Assembly: GCA_009792885.1 (NCBI GenBank)
Contig: WMCF01000015.1
Location: 7,664,791-7,728,790 of the forward strand
Length of the DNA: 64,000 bases
Reading direction: 5' to 3'
Origin: Eremophila alpestris peregrina
Lineage: Eukaryota > Chordata > Aves > Passeriformes > Alaudidae
Shown: in pieces, positions 36,743 to 49,025 of the stretch
Layout of the letters: each line of letters opens with the position of its first letter
Numbering within the stretch: position 1 is the first letter of the stretch
Notes under the pieces: generated by a model
What the model was told of the DNA's origin: nothing
The model's input: the letters and a program-made list of their open reading frames with translations, nothing else
Database searches by the model: none
Position numbers and translations under genes: made by a program

Positions 36743-39700
36743 GTCCATTTTGGTGCACAACGTAGATCTCAAAAGGTTCAAGATAGCGACAGATTTTAAT
36801 GGAATTTGCTAGATCATAAATATGAGCATAAACAACAGGGTAATTTCTACAATTTTCAAACAAGTTGAAGAATTCTCATTCAAAATATTTATCATTAATG
36901 TCTCTTGAATAACAGGAAAAGGCAAAAAATAAAAACAAAATTTTAAAAAGTCCACAAGAAACTAAAACAAGACTTAAATGAGTTTCAAAGCCTTTTAAAT
37001 AGCAGAAATTTGTTTTTGAAATAATACAGAGATGACATTAGGCATAGTTACTGCTCTTGTGCTATATCACCTGGGATTAATTTATATAATAGGTGGGCAG
37101 GCAAGCTTGTTAAGCAATTCTGTACATTGAGAATTTAGTTATCAAATCCTCAGGTAAACCGATAATCTCCTTTATTAATGTGCAATGAACAAAATATCTT
37201 GGAACAATTACTAAAGGAAAGTTGTGCTGGGGATTACCATGTTAATACTATACAATGCAAAACATAATACAGAAGTAGACTTTTTTTTTTCATGAAGTAC
37301 TAAATACAAATAGAAAAGAAGACACAATATTCTGACTGTTTCTGTCTTGCCAAAGAAAATGAGGTTTATTAGTAAGCTACAAAGTGAGCAGCTGAAGTTT
37401 GAATATTAACTTCTACAGAAGTTTTGGTTAAATTGCTTTTCTTTATCTTCAGAAATCTGATTTTGTCGTGAAGAATTGGTTTATTCATAGCTTTTATTAT
37501 ATTTGACCCACTAGGGTTTTTAAATAACAAGATATGGAGCATTTACAATTTTCTGTTCCTGGCCTTGAAAAAATGACCACAAATATTCTTCTTGTTAAAC
37601 CTGTGCAAGTAGTTCTTACTGTGCTGTGTAGTAGAAGGAAAGTTGCCTCCTACAGCACATCCTCATTGAAATGCTGTGAATATATAAGGCTGACTCTTCT
37701 GCTTCAAACCAACCCAGAAACTGTTAAGCAGTGCTTTCCTGCCAGGCATCATATAAGGAGAGTAAAATATTTCTATAAGCTTGTGAGGGAGGAATAAAAA
37801 ACTTGCTCTAAATATAGGCAGCATTTTATACAGTTATGAAGGTATAAATGGAGTTAGGCAAAAGGAAAGTGGAGGGGTAGGGAAAGGATACAATTTTAGG
37901 GCTTGTGACAGGGGCTCTGTGTCTGTAATGTCTTTCTGTCAAGAACTAATCAAAAGTGTGTGCTAGTTATCTTCATAGGTGTTTTCACATTGAGGTTTTA
38001 AATAAGTTAGAATGTTTATGCACAATTTATCAGTTGCTTATCTGGAGATCTTGAAGAGCAGCATGATTCAAATAAGTAGGAATAACTGCTATTTTGCAGT
38101 CAGCAATCTCAGTGGCAGTATGTTACCATTTGTTCCTCATTCCCAGAGGCCAGATCTGCACTGTGCCCTGCTATAATCAGCAAATTATTCTAACACTTTA
38201 GAAAGGCCATAGCCCCATTCCTTTTAGATATTGCTTTTCTTCCTCCAAACACATTTCTGAGTTTGGTCACTGCTGGAAATAACCAAGAATTTAAAATTCA
38301 TCAAAATCAAATTGTGTGTGCTAAAAGACTGTGATTCTCTTGAATAGGTTTAGCCTAGTGAATCATGTCCAGTTACCTATCTCACTCTTCCATAAATAGT
38401 CTTTTGCTCTCTGGTCTGCACACAGATCATCTGGATCTTTTGTTTCACTGCATTAAGTGAAAACCTTCAATAACAGAAAGAGAAATAGCCCATAAAATAA
38501 AGACAAATTCCTTTTGTTTCAAACTACTGCATCACAAGGTATATATGTCTGGTGAATGTGAAAGTGGAAAGGAAATAATCTTCCAAGCTGCTCCAGATTT
38601 CTGGTCTGGATTAAGGTCAAATTGCCACTTCTCACAGTTTTTCACTGCACATCAAAGCAGTGTGTGTACTTCCTCTCTTCTCTCTGTTGCAGTTTTAGAA
38701 AAAAAAATACTTTCTAGACCTCATTGTTCTCAGAAAAAAAAGTCAGAAATCAGGAACCTCTTCCTGTAACAGAAATTACACATCTGTATCTCTGTCCTAT
38801 GAATTTAGTTCAAAACAGTATATTCATAAGAAAAGTTCCAAAGCAGAAAGAGGACAAAAAGAACCAGAACATTTCTAGCAAAACAGCTCTTCTAAAAAGA
38901 AAACCCTTCCTTCCTTCCTTCCTTCCTTCCTTCCTTCCTTCCTTCCTTCCTTGACCTCAAATGTTACACTTGTCAAATATCATTATTTGTTCCCCAAATT
39001 AAGTATACTTAAAAAAACAAAATTATTTTATGTCTGTATTGGTAACAGGCTAAAGGACAAAGCAACTCAGTTTTAGGCTTGGTAGCTGCTGTGTACAGAG
39101 GCAGTCCCTTAGCATTTTTTACAGCATAAACAAAGAAAAGAGTGACCTTTGAAGGACATGTCTTCAGTGCTTTGCAGGCATCAGTGGAAAATAGAGATAT
39201 GCTAATTCTATTTTTCGTGAAATAGCCACTAATTTTGAAACATGTTCATAATACAGACACTCAGCAATTCTAAATTCAAAACTGATGAAAAAGCTGGATT
39301 TTTGTTCCTTTGTAGAGACAATTTTGACAATCTTTTATGGATAGGTTTGGGATTTTTTCTGTATGTCATATTTACACCTGAAGTTAAATTTATGGAGTTG
39401 TATGTGTCAAAAATGTATTTGCTATTTAAATGTCAATTCTGTTTTCCTTTACTATATCAGAAATATTTAAATCTGGAGTGCTTGTGACTACGATGGGCTG
39501 GCTATGTTATGCAGATATCTCCATTGTCTCTGTAAAGCTTTTAGGACCCATCAGTTGCAATTTGCTCATTCAAACTGAAAACTGGCTTAATGTTATTTTG
39601 GTTTGTTTGTATGCACTATCAAGAGGAACTGAAAAACTTTCATGTGAAAATTCTGGAAGGGAGAAACCACTTATACCCCTCTATTGTTCTGTAGAGTGCA

Positions 39701-40019
39701 ATTATACATGAATACTGACTTAAAACTTCACCTTTTCAATGTTTATTTTCTATTTTTTTTCTGTCTTTCTACCAGTCTCAGCATTTTTGATTTAATACAG
39801 GAAAAACAGACATTTTTAATAACACAGAAGTGTGGTCCTGACCCTACTAAAAGTGGGTGTGAACAAACTGTCATAGCCCTAAATAGAAAATAGCATAGAC
39901 AATGTACCACTTCAGGATACATATGACAACGGCCCTTGACCCAGGATTTTTTTCATGATTTCTGCTACACATTTGAAAGTCTTGTTGAAAATATTTGCTG
40001 TCAAAGTCTTCTTCAGTAC
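36743..40019. other. AT-rich unique DNA with a (CCTT)n tract
   Basis: No gene recognised. A block at about 37020-37215 (GGGATTAATTTATATAATAGG, TAAACCGATAATCTCC, TTTATTAATGTGCAATG) has a regulatory-like texture. ORFs at 37534 (87 codons), 38545 (74) and 39242 (81) have no domain and no splice context. Confidence 0.42.
38905..38952. repeat. (CCTT)n microsatellite
   Basis: Twelve perfect CCTT units in a row on the plus strand (AAGG on the other). This tetranucleotide repeat is likely polymorphic and is also an all-pyrimidine/all-purine tract that can form a triplex. Confidence 0.97.
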
Positions 40020-42027
40020 ACCTACCTCAAAGGGGCAAAAGCATCTTTGGACAGGAGTTATCAAGGCTCACTGAAAGAGCTTTAAACTAGATTTGAAGGG
40101 GAAAATTTAAAAATCAGGTTCGCTACGCATAAGTCTGGTGATGACATGATAATGTTTGAGGAAGGGTTTGTGAGATCTTTCAGTCAGACACCTCAGTAGA
40201 GGTCGGGGATGGAGATCAATATGGCATTAAAGATGCAAGGATTATTGATGTGTTAGAAATCACGGACACACCTGGGAGTGATCATGTAAGAATTAGAGCT
40301 TCTTGCCCTGAAAAGATCAATAGCACAACTGAAATGCATCTACCCTTTGCACACAACATGGGCGACAATGAGGAGAAGTTGGAAGCCATTGTATAGCAGT
40401 AAAATGACAATATAGTGGGACATTGTGGAATGACAGCTGTAATGGATGGCTATAAACTCATCAGAAGGCATTGGCAAGGAAGGAGAGATGGTGAGGTAGC
40501 CCTCTATGTTAGAGTGTGCTTTGATTGTCTAGAACTTAATGTCGTTTTCAAATAGGATTGGGTTGGTAAGGATAAAGGGGAAAGTAGACCAGGCAGATAT
40601 CATGGTTGGAGTCTGTTATAGACCCAACCAGGATGAAGAGGCAGATTAAATATGCTATAAGAAGCTGGGAGAAGTCTCATGGTAGCTAGATTTTGTTCTT
40701 GTGTGAAAATTCAATTTAGCAGATATCTGCAGAAAATGCAATACATCAGATAGGATGCAGTCTAGGAAGTTCCTTGTGTGTGGAAGGTAGATTTCTTACA
40801 TAGCTGCAGAGTGCTGTGAGATGTCCCACTGGATGTGCATTTATGAACAGAAAAAGACTGGTGGGTGATGGGGTGGTTGGAAGGCATCCTGGGCACAGTG
40901 ATGACAAAATGATAGAGCTTTCATTTCTCAAAGTAAGGGAGGGGGTCAGCAAAACCACTGTCTTGGACTTCCAGAGGGCAGACTTTGGCCTGTTTGGGTT
41001 TTTGGCCTTGGGATAGAGTCCTGAAGGGCAAAGGAATGGCTGGACATTTTTCAAGAAGAGGATCTTAGAGGCCATCCTTATATGCCAAAAGACGAGGGGG
41101 AAAGATAGAAGACCTGCTTGGCTGATTAGAGCACTTTGGCTTGAGCTCTAGGGAAAAAAAATGTCTACAATGATGTTGTAGAAGTTATGCAGTTATAATT
41201 AGTTATGTAGAAGTTATGAAGTTATAATTAGAATGGAAAAAGCCCAACTAGAAATTAAACTGGCTACTGCCATAAAAGACAATTAAAAGTGCTTTTATAT
41301 ATCTACGTTAATAACAAGATCTAAGGAAAATCTCTATCCTTTATTGCATTCAGAGAGAAACAAAATTACAAAAGATGAGGAGAAGTCTGAGGTACTTAAT
41401 TCCTTGTTTGCCTCAGTCTTTAATAGTAATACCAGCTGTTCTCCAGATACGCAGCCACTTGAGCCAGAACACAGTGATGGGGAGCTGAATGAAGCCCCCA
41501 TAATGCCAAGATCAAATGGTCAGCAACCTGCTACACCTCTTAGACACACATAAATCTATAGTGCCAGGTAAAATCCACCCACATATATTCAGAGGTCTGA
41601 CAGAAGTGCTCACAGAGCTGCTTTGCATCATTTACCATCAGTCCTGCCTAACAAGAGAAGTCCCAGTTGCCTAGAAGTCTAAAGGAGTCTCAGGGCAGCT
41701 GTTATTGTTCCCTACAACTAGCTAAATGAGACTCTTCTCACAAGTAACAAGTGCTAGGACAAGAGGAATGGCCTGAAGTTGCACTAGGGTAGATTTAGAT
41801 TGGATATTAGATAACATTTTTTCATGGAAAGGATTGTCAAGCATTAGAACAGGCTGTTCAGGGAAATGGTTGTCTCCATCCTTGGAGGTACTTAAAAGAC
41901 ATATAGGGACACTTAGGGGTACTTAGGGACATGGTTTAGTGGTGGACTTAGCAGTGCTGGGTTAATGGTTGGACTTGATGACCTTAGGGGTCTTGTCCAA
42001 TCTAAATTATTCTATGGTTCTACAAAT
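40020..42027 (+). mobile_element. CR1 LINE with ORF2 endonuclease relic and large internal deletion
   Basis: This is the longest CR1 in the window. It starts in the 5' part (GAGTTATCAAGGCTCACTG, AGCTTTAAACTAGATTTGAAG). Endonuclease pieces follow: GCAGATATCATGGTTGGAGTC (ADIMVGVCYRP) and, at 40816-41016, a frame reading RLVGDGVVGRHPGHSDDKMI. Then comes the endonuclease-RT linker (EEKSEVLNSLFASVFNSN at about 41377-41430). After CTAACAAGAGAAGTCCCAGTTGCC near 41670, just before the reverse transcriptase palm, it jumps at about 41700-41735 to the 3' end (AACAAGTGCTAGGAC, GACTTGATGACCTTAGGGG, ATTATTCTATGGTTCT). Most of the reverse transcriptase is gone and frames are broken, so the copy is dead. Confidence 0.93.
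41178..41231 (+). repeat. short tandem duplication inside the CR1
   Basis: A unit of about 29 bases starting GTAGAAGTTATG and ending ATAATTAG occurs twice in a row with one or two differences, within the CR1 at 40020-42027. It is a local duplication after insertion, or slippage; the corresponding CR1 region as I know it has one copy. Confidence 0.8.
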
Positions 42028-43174
42028 TTGACCAGTTGCACTGAGGTCAAGGTGGCTGCAGTCTCTGGAGCATTGTTTCAGATGTGTCATTTAGAACCTT
42101 TGGAAATCTGTTGCATTAGATCTTTGGTAACAATACTGGCTTTACTAGAAGTAAAGACTGGTTATTCTGTTATCAGGGATGGAATTCTGGGAATTATCAA
42201 GCAAGGAAAATTCATTGCTCTACACTGCTCATTCATTTGGTAAGTATATTTTTGTGTTATTGCTTTACAATTATTCTTAATAACTTTTCAGCACTCTGTA
42301 GCATATTTTGAAAAAGTAATATAATGTTAATAACTAAGTGGTACAGCTTTTTGCTATGAATTTTTTATTAAGAAGACTTCATTTTGGATATGAATTACGA
42401 AAATGACAGCCCTTTGAAATACAAAATAAATCATTGTATTGACAGTTTTGCAAAGTTTGCCTTTTATTTGGCCATGTTATTTTTCTTGTTTAGTTTATAT
42501 CTAGGAAGCATGATTATTCCTTTGTCATGTGTTGGCTAATGCAAAGAGAGCCAAACAGGCTCTCACTGAAGGGCAAAGAAGGCTGGTTTATGTCTGGGAG
42601 CAAATGAATGTGCTCAGTTAGAAAGAATTTCTGAAGTGCATCATGCAGCAAAACATACTTGGCTGAAGACAGAACCCAAAGTTCTATGTCTAAGGAGAAC
42701 TGTCCAGTATTAGATGATAATATGTGCATTTATTTTGCCTTGGTTAAACATAAAAATATTAGCTTTTAAAACCTGAATGAGTCACTCTTGCTTGTCTTAA
42801 AATCAGTGGAAGGAAAAAACCCAATAAAACCAATTTCATTTCATTTAAGGAAATGCATTTAATTTTTTCTTTTCCTTCTAAATCTGCCCCTTTCAGTGCA
42901 TTTAAAAACAAAGAAACTCAAAGTGTTTAGGAATGTTTATAGCAGCTGGAGCTACAGAACACGTATTCTATTTTCTGGAATTCCAAATGTAGAAGGAAGT
43001 CTGGGATTGTATTCCATGCTCTCAAACACTGTGCCTCACATTAACTTTGAAAGCCTGATCCCCTGTCAAGGAACTCTGTGGAAAACTTTAGAGTGCTCAC
43101 TTCCATTTGAGAACTTTTAAGATGTGAACTAGTATATATTGTAAAGTCTATGGACCTTCAGAGATATGGACCTA
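42028..43174. other. AT-rich unique DNA
   Basis: No gene or repeat recognised. The frame at 41965-42243 begins inside the CR1 tail and runs into this region by chance. Confidence 0.45.
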
Positions 43175-43612
43175 CTGTAGAGTCTAGCAAAAGGCCCCCA
43201 AGATATTTGAGGGACTGAAGCATGTCTCCTATGACAAGAAACTGAGAGAGATGGCACTGTTCAGCCTAGATCACCTCAGAGACAGTTCATCAATATCTAT
43301 GAGTACAAGATGGATGGTAGAAAGAGAATGGAGCCAGGCTCTTCTCAGTGCTGCCCAGTAACAGGAACCAGAAACAATGAGCACCATCTGAAACACAGGA
43401 GGTTCCATCTTAGCATCAAGAAACATTTTTTTTTTCCACTGTTAGTCTGAGTGAGCACTGGCACAGCTTGCCCAGAGATGTTGTTTCATATCCTTGGAGA
43501 TATTAAAAAGAATCAGAACATAAAAATCTGGCCAGGGGACTCTAGGTGGCCCTGTTTGAGTAAGGTGGTTTAACAAAATCTCTTTCAGCCTCAATAATTC
43601 TGTGAGTCTGTA
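43175..43612 (+). mobile_element. CR1 LINE, 3' fragment
   Basis: CR1 landmarks in order: GGGACTGAAGCATGTCTCC, a degraded GAGAGAGATGGCACTGTTCAG, GAAACACAGGAGGTTCCATC, GAAACATTTTTTTTTTCCACTG, GAGCACTGGCACAGCTTGCCC and AGAGATGTTGTTTCATATCC. It ends with TCAATAATTCTGTGAGTCTG. This subtype (with the 'AACACAGGAGGTTCC' form) differs from the copies at 28.3 and 41.8 kb. It is 5'-truncated and frame-broken. Confidence 0.9.
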
Positions 43613-46600
43613 ATATGAAAGGTAGATCTTGACACCAAAATATCATACTTTAAAGGAAAACCAAAAATGCTACTCCATTCCATGAGGAATTTTTTCTTTC
43701 TATGTTAATTAGAAATATGCAGAACATGTAAGCATTACTTTGGAAAGGTAGTCTAAGACTACTGGAAATGCTGATAAATAATGTTGTGGCTAAGACTCTA
43801 AAAACTTGGCCCATGTAGTCATTTTTTCCAAGTAAGATTTGGAGGAGGGGGCTGGAAAGGTAGTGTTCTGAACACAACTATGGCCATCTCTAATGTCTTT
43901 TTCCCGCTTGATCTCAGTGTCACAAATGTTTGTGGACATGGACAAAAAAATCGAGTAATCAATAGCTTGTGGCATAGCAGTGTCAATAAAACTAGAGCTT
44001 GTTAGTTATTGCTTAACAATTTACTAAATATAGCACAATGCAGTAACTAGGTAGTGAAAAAGACCTAAGAAGTGCTAAGTTCCTTATCTCAGGGAAAATT
44101 GCTTAAGGTTTTTTCATCCTTGGTTGATTTTCTTGTAAAAGGCATCTGCCACTGTTCAGGGCACCTACCTCTGAATTCATACCACCCAGGTTCAGAAATT
44201 TAAGTGGCTTGTCTAAGCTAACAGTTCAGTTCCCTTAGGTTTCTGCTCTGTAGCTCCTATTGCCAGTTACACCTTCTATTTCAACACTTTGTTTTGAGTT
44301 AGGTTAACCTTAACAATGTTGATAGATGCTACGTCTCTCATTCAGTGTAGAAAAACCCATCACCCTGTCTACAGCCTTTACAGCTGAAACAGTAATGTCT
44401 GTTGGCTGTAAAAAGATACAGACAGAGCTGGAGTAAGAGTTATCTGTGTTTTCCTATACTTTGCTGTAAAGAGAGGCTTACTGTGATCTGGTGATAAACT
44501 TAGATGTGCAGGAGTGACTGGACTAAAACCCTGTGTGTGAGAAAGAAATAGCAAGCAGCAATAAAAAAAATGTAGAGAGGAACAATACACAGAGATACAG
44601 AGACACAAAAATATTGTTTTCAGTGTTATTTCAACATAGAGCTTTTTGAGCTAAGTGTTAGAATTGTGCGGAAAAAGGCTAAAAATTGTGAGAAAGGAAA
44701 ATGTAAAGAGCAGTGGCATTTTGTTTTCTCATTGATTCTAGCCTTTTGTGACTCTGTCTTCAGAGAAAGATGTTGTATATTCCTTAAATAACTTTGGGAC
44801 ATCTCACTCAGCAAAATACTCCAAAATATTGTTACCATTATCTCACCCAGGCTGATCACTTAAATTTGAAAATTAGTTTGAGGAAAGCTGGAGATGGGGG
44901 TTGCTGTTTTATTCCTTTTTCATAGCATTCTTAATACCTGTGACTACAGGATTCAAAAAACACTGAATTCTATGACAATAAGATAACATTCCACTCTCTC
45001 ATTAAGACCCTGAAGACACTTGGTGGTCAAGTTGTTTTAATGTAAGATATATAGTTTTATAACAGATGTGTCAGATATATTGAATTGTCTCAATATGGTT
45101 GCATCTTTATTTTACCATAAAAGGGGAAAAAACCCCATGACTGAAAATTAATTAATATTCTCTTTCCCTGATTTTCTATTTTAAAATTTTCTATTTAAAA
45201 AAGAAAATATTAAGAAATGCTATTAAATCCTTGCCATAGTTCATTCAGATTATGACAAAGTCAGCTGAAAACATTGTAATTCTTGCATTGATTTTAGTGG
45301 GATTTGGATCAAAATTTACTTCTGGATGAAACAGATAAGGAACCTGAAGTAAAAAAAAAAAAAAAAAGAGAGAGAAATCAATCCTGTATGAAACATCCTT
45401 AGAGATGAAAGTAGACTTCAGACTAACTGTCTGTGAAACCAACTGAACAATGGAAATGTGATTCTAAAACTCTTTGAAAATAAATAATAAATAGAACTTT
45501 TATCTTGGTGTGAAATATAGAAGTAGTATGAGGTGTGTTATTAATAAAGGCAATCCACAGTTACTAAGGATGCATTGTAAGCAGTCATGCTAATAACAAA
45601 CCCATGAAAGATTATTCACTATGATTTGGAAAAGAGCACAGACACAGGACAGAAAGATTTAAACAACTTCTACTAAAATCATGTCAGCAATTCTGTATTT
45701 TCCAAAATCACATAAACCTATTACAACTTTGGTTCCTTTTCCTGTTGTTTTGAAAGCTCTTTTAAGAAAATATTTTTTTCTAAACAAATACATTATGCAA
45801 ACATCCAGCTCCCATGAAAATAATCTCATTTAAAATCTTTTATAAAGGATATTTGATTTTTGTGACTTAATTCTATCTTGAGAAACATAGACACACATTC
45901 TGACCTGTTATGGTCCCACTTGTTTTACTGACCTGTTTTTCTTGTCCCCTTTCTTTTCCAGAAGTGCCACTGGCAAATCACTGCTGCTCAGTGTGCTGAA
46001 GAAAAGCTGGCTTTCTCAACATGTGTTGCTCACAGTGGTTAAGTGTGCATTAGACTGCAATTTCTTCCACCTATTACAGTATCTATGACATTTCTCAGAC
46101 TAGGAAGGTAAAAATCCCTTTATTTTGATATTTTCCTTACTAAGCTTAACATCCAGAATCACTCTTATTTTTATGAGAGAGAATTGAAAACAATTTGGGA
46201 ATTAATGTGAACATATATTAGAGTGGGAGGAATGTCAGTTTCTGAGTTGAGTGTATCAGGTGATTTATGTCAATTCTGGCAAGCATTTTCTTCAGGGAAA
46301 AGGAACAGCTGTATCAGTAGTGTGATAGCAGACTGATGCTGCAGCAGTCCATGTAGAAAATATCTTTGCTTAGTGGTGTTTGGTTAACTTTATACATGTG
46401 TATGCACATGGCAAAGATCTTGGTAATTTCTTTGGAAAAAATTGTGGAAGAGAAGCATCTACATTTTGTGGAGATCAAGTATAGCAATAACTAGGCTTTT
46501 GAAGATAACTGCTGTTTTTTCTCATTTTCTGTATTTTTATTTTTGTTTATTTTTAATAGTTCTGAAACACAGGAGAACTGGAACTTCCCTTTAAACATAT

Positions 46601-46864
46601 CTGCTGCATTATCTAATCCCAAAACTAAGCTTAAGCTGGAAAATAAGCATTTTTTGGGTCAGATTTCACCCATGTATTTCTGAGTGTGATGTCAAAATAC
46701 CTGTGCAGTTCATCTCATTCTACTGCTGAATTCAGAAACAGGTTCAATGTACACAGTCATATGTCGCTCTATCCTTAGAGAGATTCTTGATGAAAGTACC
46801 ATCCCCTGACTCTTATCCTAGATGAGGGCATGTAGGCAATAATTCCAGGGGTCAAGTAGGCACG
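43613..46864. other. AT-rich unique DNA
   Basis: No gene or repeat family recognised. It contains an A-run at 45351-45366. Short frames on the minus strand (74-77 codons) lack features. Confidence 0.45.
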
Positions 46865-47381
46865 TGTTGTGGTTTAATCCATCAGACAGCTAAACACCAC
46901 ACAACCATTTGCTTATTCTCCTCTGGTGAGATAGTGGGCAGAAAAAAAAAAAAAAGAAGGTGATGCTTTTATAGGTTGAAATAAAGACTTTAAGGACACA
47001 AAAAGAAGGCAAAATAATTATAATGGTAAATGAATACATACACTGAGTGATGCACAATCCAATCTGCTGCCATCCTCTGACTAAGCATTATGCTACCACC
47101 CTCTGGCCAACTCCCCACAGTTTTATTGTTCAGCATGACTTTCTATGCTATGGAATATTCCTTTGGGTCAGCTGTCCTGGCTATGCTCCCACACAAATTC
47201 TTGTGCACTCCCAGCCCTTTTGTTGGCAGGGCAGCATAAGAAGCTGAAAAGTCTTGATTTAGTGAGTTGCTCAGCAGCAACTCAAACATCAGTGTGTGAT
47301 TTCAATAATTATTATCATCTTAAATCCAAAACACAGGATTATACCAGCTGCTAGGAAAATTAATCAAGACAAACCAGGACA
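46865..47381 (-). mobile_element. solo LTR, near-complete, minus strand
   Basis: About 517 bp bounded by TG and CA. On the plus strand it reads TGTTGTGGTTTAATCC, AGCTAAACACCACACAACCA, TTGCTTATTCTCC, GGTTGAAATAAAGAC, CTATGGAATATTCCTTTGGG, GTCAGCTGTCCTGGCTATG, GGCAGGGCAGCATAAGAAGC, AACTCAAACATCAGTGTGTG and finally CTAGGAAAATTAATCAAGAC. This is the complement, in reverse order, of the LTR at 36213-36742. Open frames across it (66 and 69 codons) are meaningless. No clear target-site duplication and no internal viral sequence are present. Confidence 0.87.
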
Positions 47382-48218
47382 GCTTGCACATCTCCTACAA
47401 CTTCTGGAAGCTTCTGTTTTCTTTCCTATGTCCCTCATATTTAGCAAAATATCGTTCAGATTCACTTATCCATGAATAAGAAAACAGTCTTTCTTCTTGA
47501 TCCCACCAAAGCCTCAGAAAAATACTAATATGTCACAACAACTGAGTTTTATTGTTACCAGTTGAGATTCCTTCTTCAACAGCACTTCAGCATCTGAATG
47601 CACATCCATTAGCCACCTTGAATTCCTGTTAAGAGTTACATACTACATTAACCCACAAAACATTCTCCTCTCTACTTCAAACAAATGTTATTAAACTGAC
47701 TTGCAAGAAAAGTGCCTCTAGTGCACTGACCATGTGACAGAGTGTGCATCCCTTGCACTTCTTATCTTCACAGTGGTTTTATGACATGGAGAAAACACAA
47801 ATCACAAATCTTTTGTAAAAGAAGATGCACCCTTGACTGAAAAGTAAGCAATAAGAAATTTTATCTACACAAAAGGATAAGGGCTACTGTTCCAAAGGTT
47901 TTTCAGATTCTTTCAGTAGATAAATTAATTGAGCAAAAGTGGGAGATGTTTTAAAGGTATATCCATCAGTGGGTGATTGCTAAACCTCTTCATTCAGGAA
48001 ATAGAACCTCATGAAGAGCTTGCACAAGACATTCTAACTATAAGCGAGTATTCCCAATGTTATGTGACTGATGAACCAAAAAGATTGTGTTATTTCTTCA
48101 TTAACATTGCAGTGAATGCAGCTTAGTATGTTTCCAAATAAGCTGGAAATGTTTATAGTCCAGCTAGAATATTTGATGTTTTTAGTTATATACCAAGCTG
48201 GGCAACCCATTCATATCC
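47382..48218. other. unique spacer between two LTRs
   Basis: About 840 bases of AT-rich sequence with no viral gene. The flanking LTRs point in opposite directions and belong to different types, so this is host DNA and not the inside of one provirus. Confidence 0.6.
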
Positions 48219-48714
48219 TGGGTGTTGGCAGCCAGGGCTGCAGGGCAGTCTCTGTGAGGGGCTGCCAGGGCTGCCCTGTGCCACACATGGGTGGTTCCTG
48301 CAGCTCCAAGTGACCCACTGGAGAGCACGGCTCAGCCCTGCAACCAAGGCAGTGGCTTCTTGGGGAAAACATGTTTAAGAAAGGGCAGAAAACTCTTTGA
48401 GAAAGAGGAGGCAGAATAGTCAGGGGTGAAGCTGAGCCTGGGAAGAAACAGTATTGAGGAGGAAGATGGTTTTAATTTTGTGATTGTTTTTCACTGTCCT
48501 ATCTCTTATTATTTGTCAAAAAATTAAATTAATCTTTCCCAAGTTGAGTCAGTTTTGCCCATGACGGTGATGGTTGTAGGTGGTCTCCCTGCTCTTATCT
48601 CAACCCATGAACTTTTTCATCTTATTTTCTCCCCTTCTGTATCCAGCTGAAGAAGGAGCGTGAGACAGTGGTTGGGTGGACATCTGTCAGCTGGACAAGG
48701 TCAACCCACAACAC
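48219..48714 (+). mobile_element. solo LTR, plus strand
   Basis: About 496 bp from TGGGTGTTGGCAGCC to CAACACA. The first 150 bases are GC-rich. The last 190 bases are clearly related to the end of the LTR at 49026-49971: ATTAAATTAATCTTTCCC, GTTTTGCCCATGACGGTGATGG, TATCTCAACCCATGA, ATTTTCTCCCCTTCTG and CCAGCTGAAGAAGGAG. The 5' part does not match that LTR, so this is a different subfamily with a shared R-U5. It has no partner LTR and no viral genes. Confidence 0.78.
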
Positions 48715-49025
48715 ATTCCACTAAACCCAAGAAAAATGAACAAAACATGTTTATTGTTTTAAGAAAGTTTATTGAGACGTGAAGTGTAGCAAGTATAATA
48801 AAAGCAGGAACAAAAAGCTGTCATTGTACTTCATTTACACTTTTTTAAAAGAATTAACTGGAATAGAATGTGCCATTTTCACTGAAAATGATAACAGTCT
48901 AACACGGATTGCAATTAATTTGCTTGTTTAGAAGTATTTTCTTCCCTTGTCATTTATAAGATCCTACAACAGTCATTTCTGTTCCCTTTGGTTTTTCCTA
49001 CTGCAATATTACTGTATTTGGTTAG
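48715..49025. other. unique spacer between two LTRs
   Basis: 311 bases of AT-rich DNA; no repeat or gene recognised. Confidence 0.5.
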
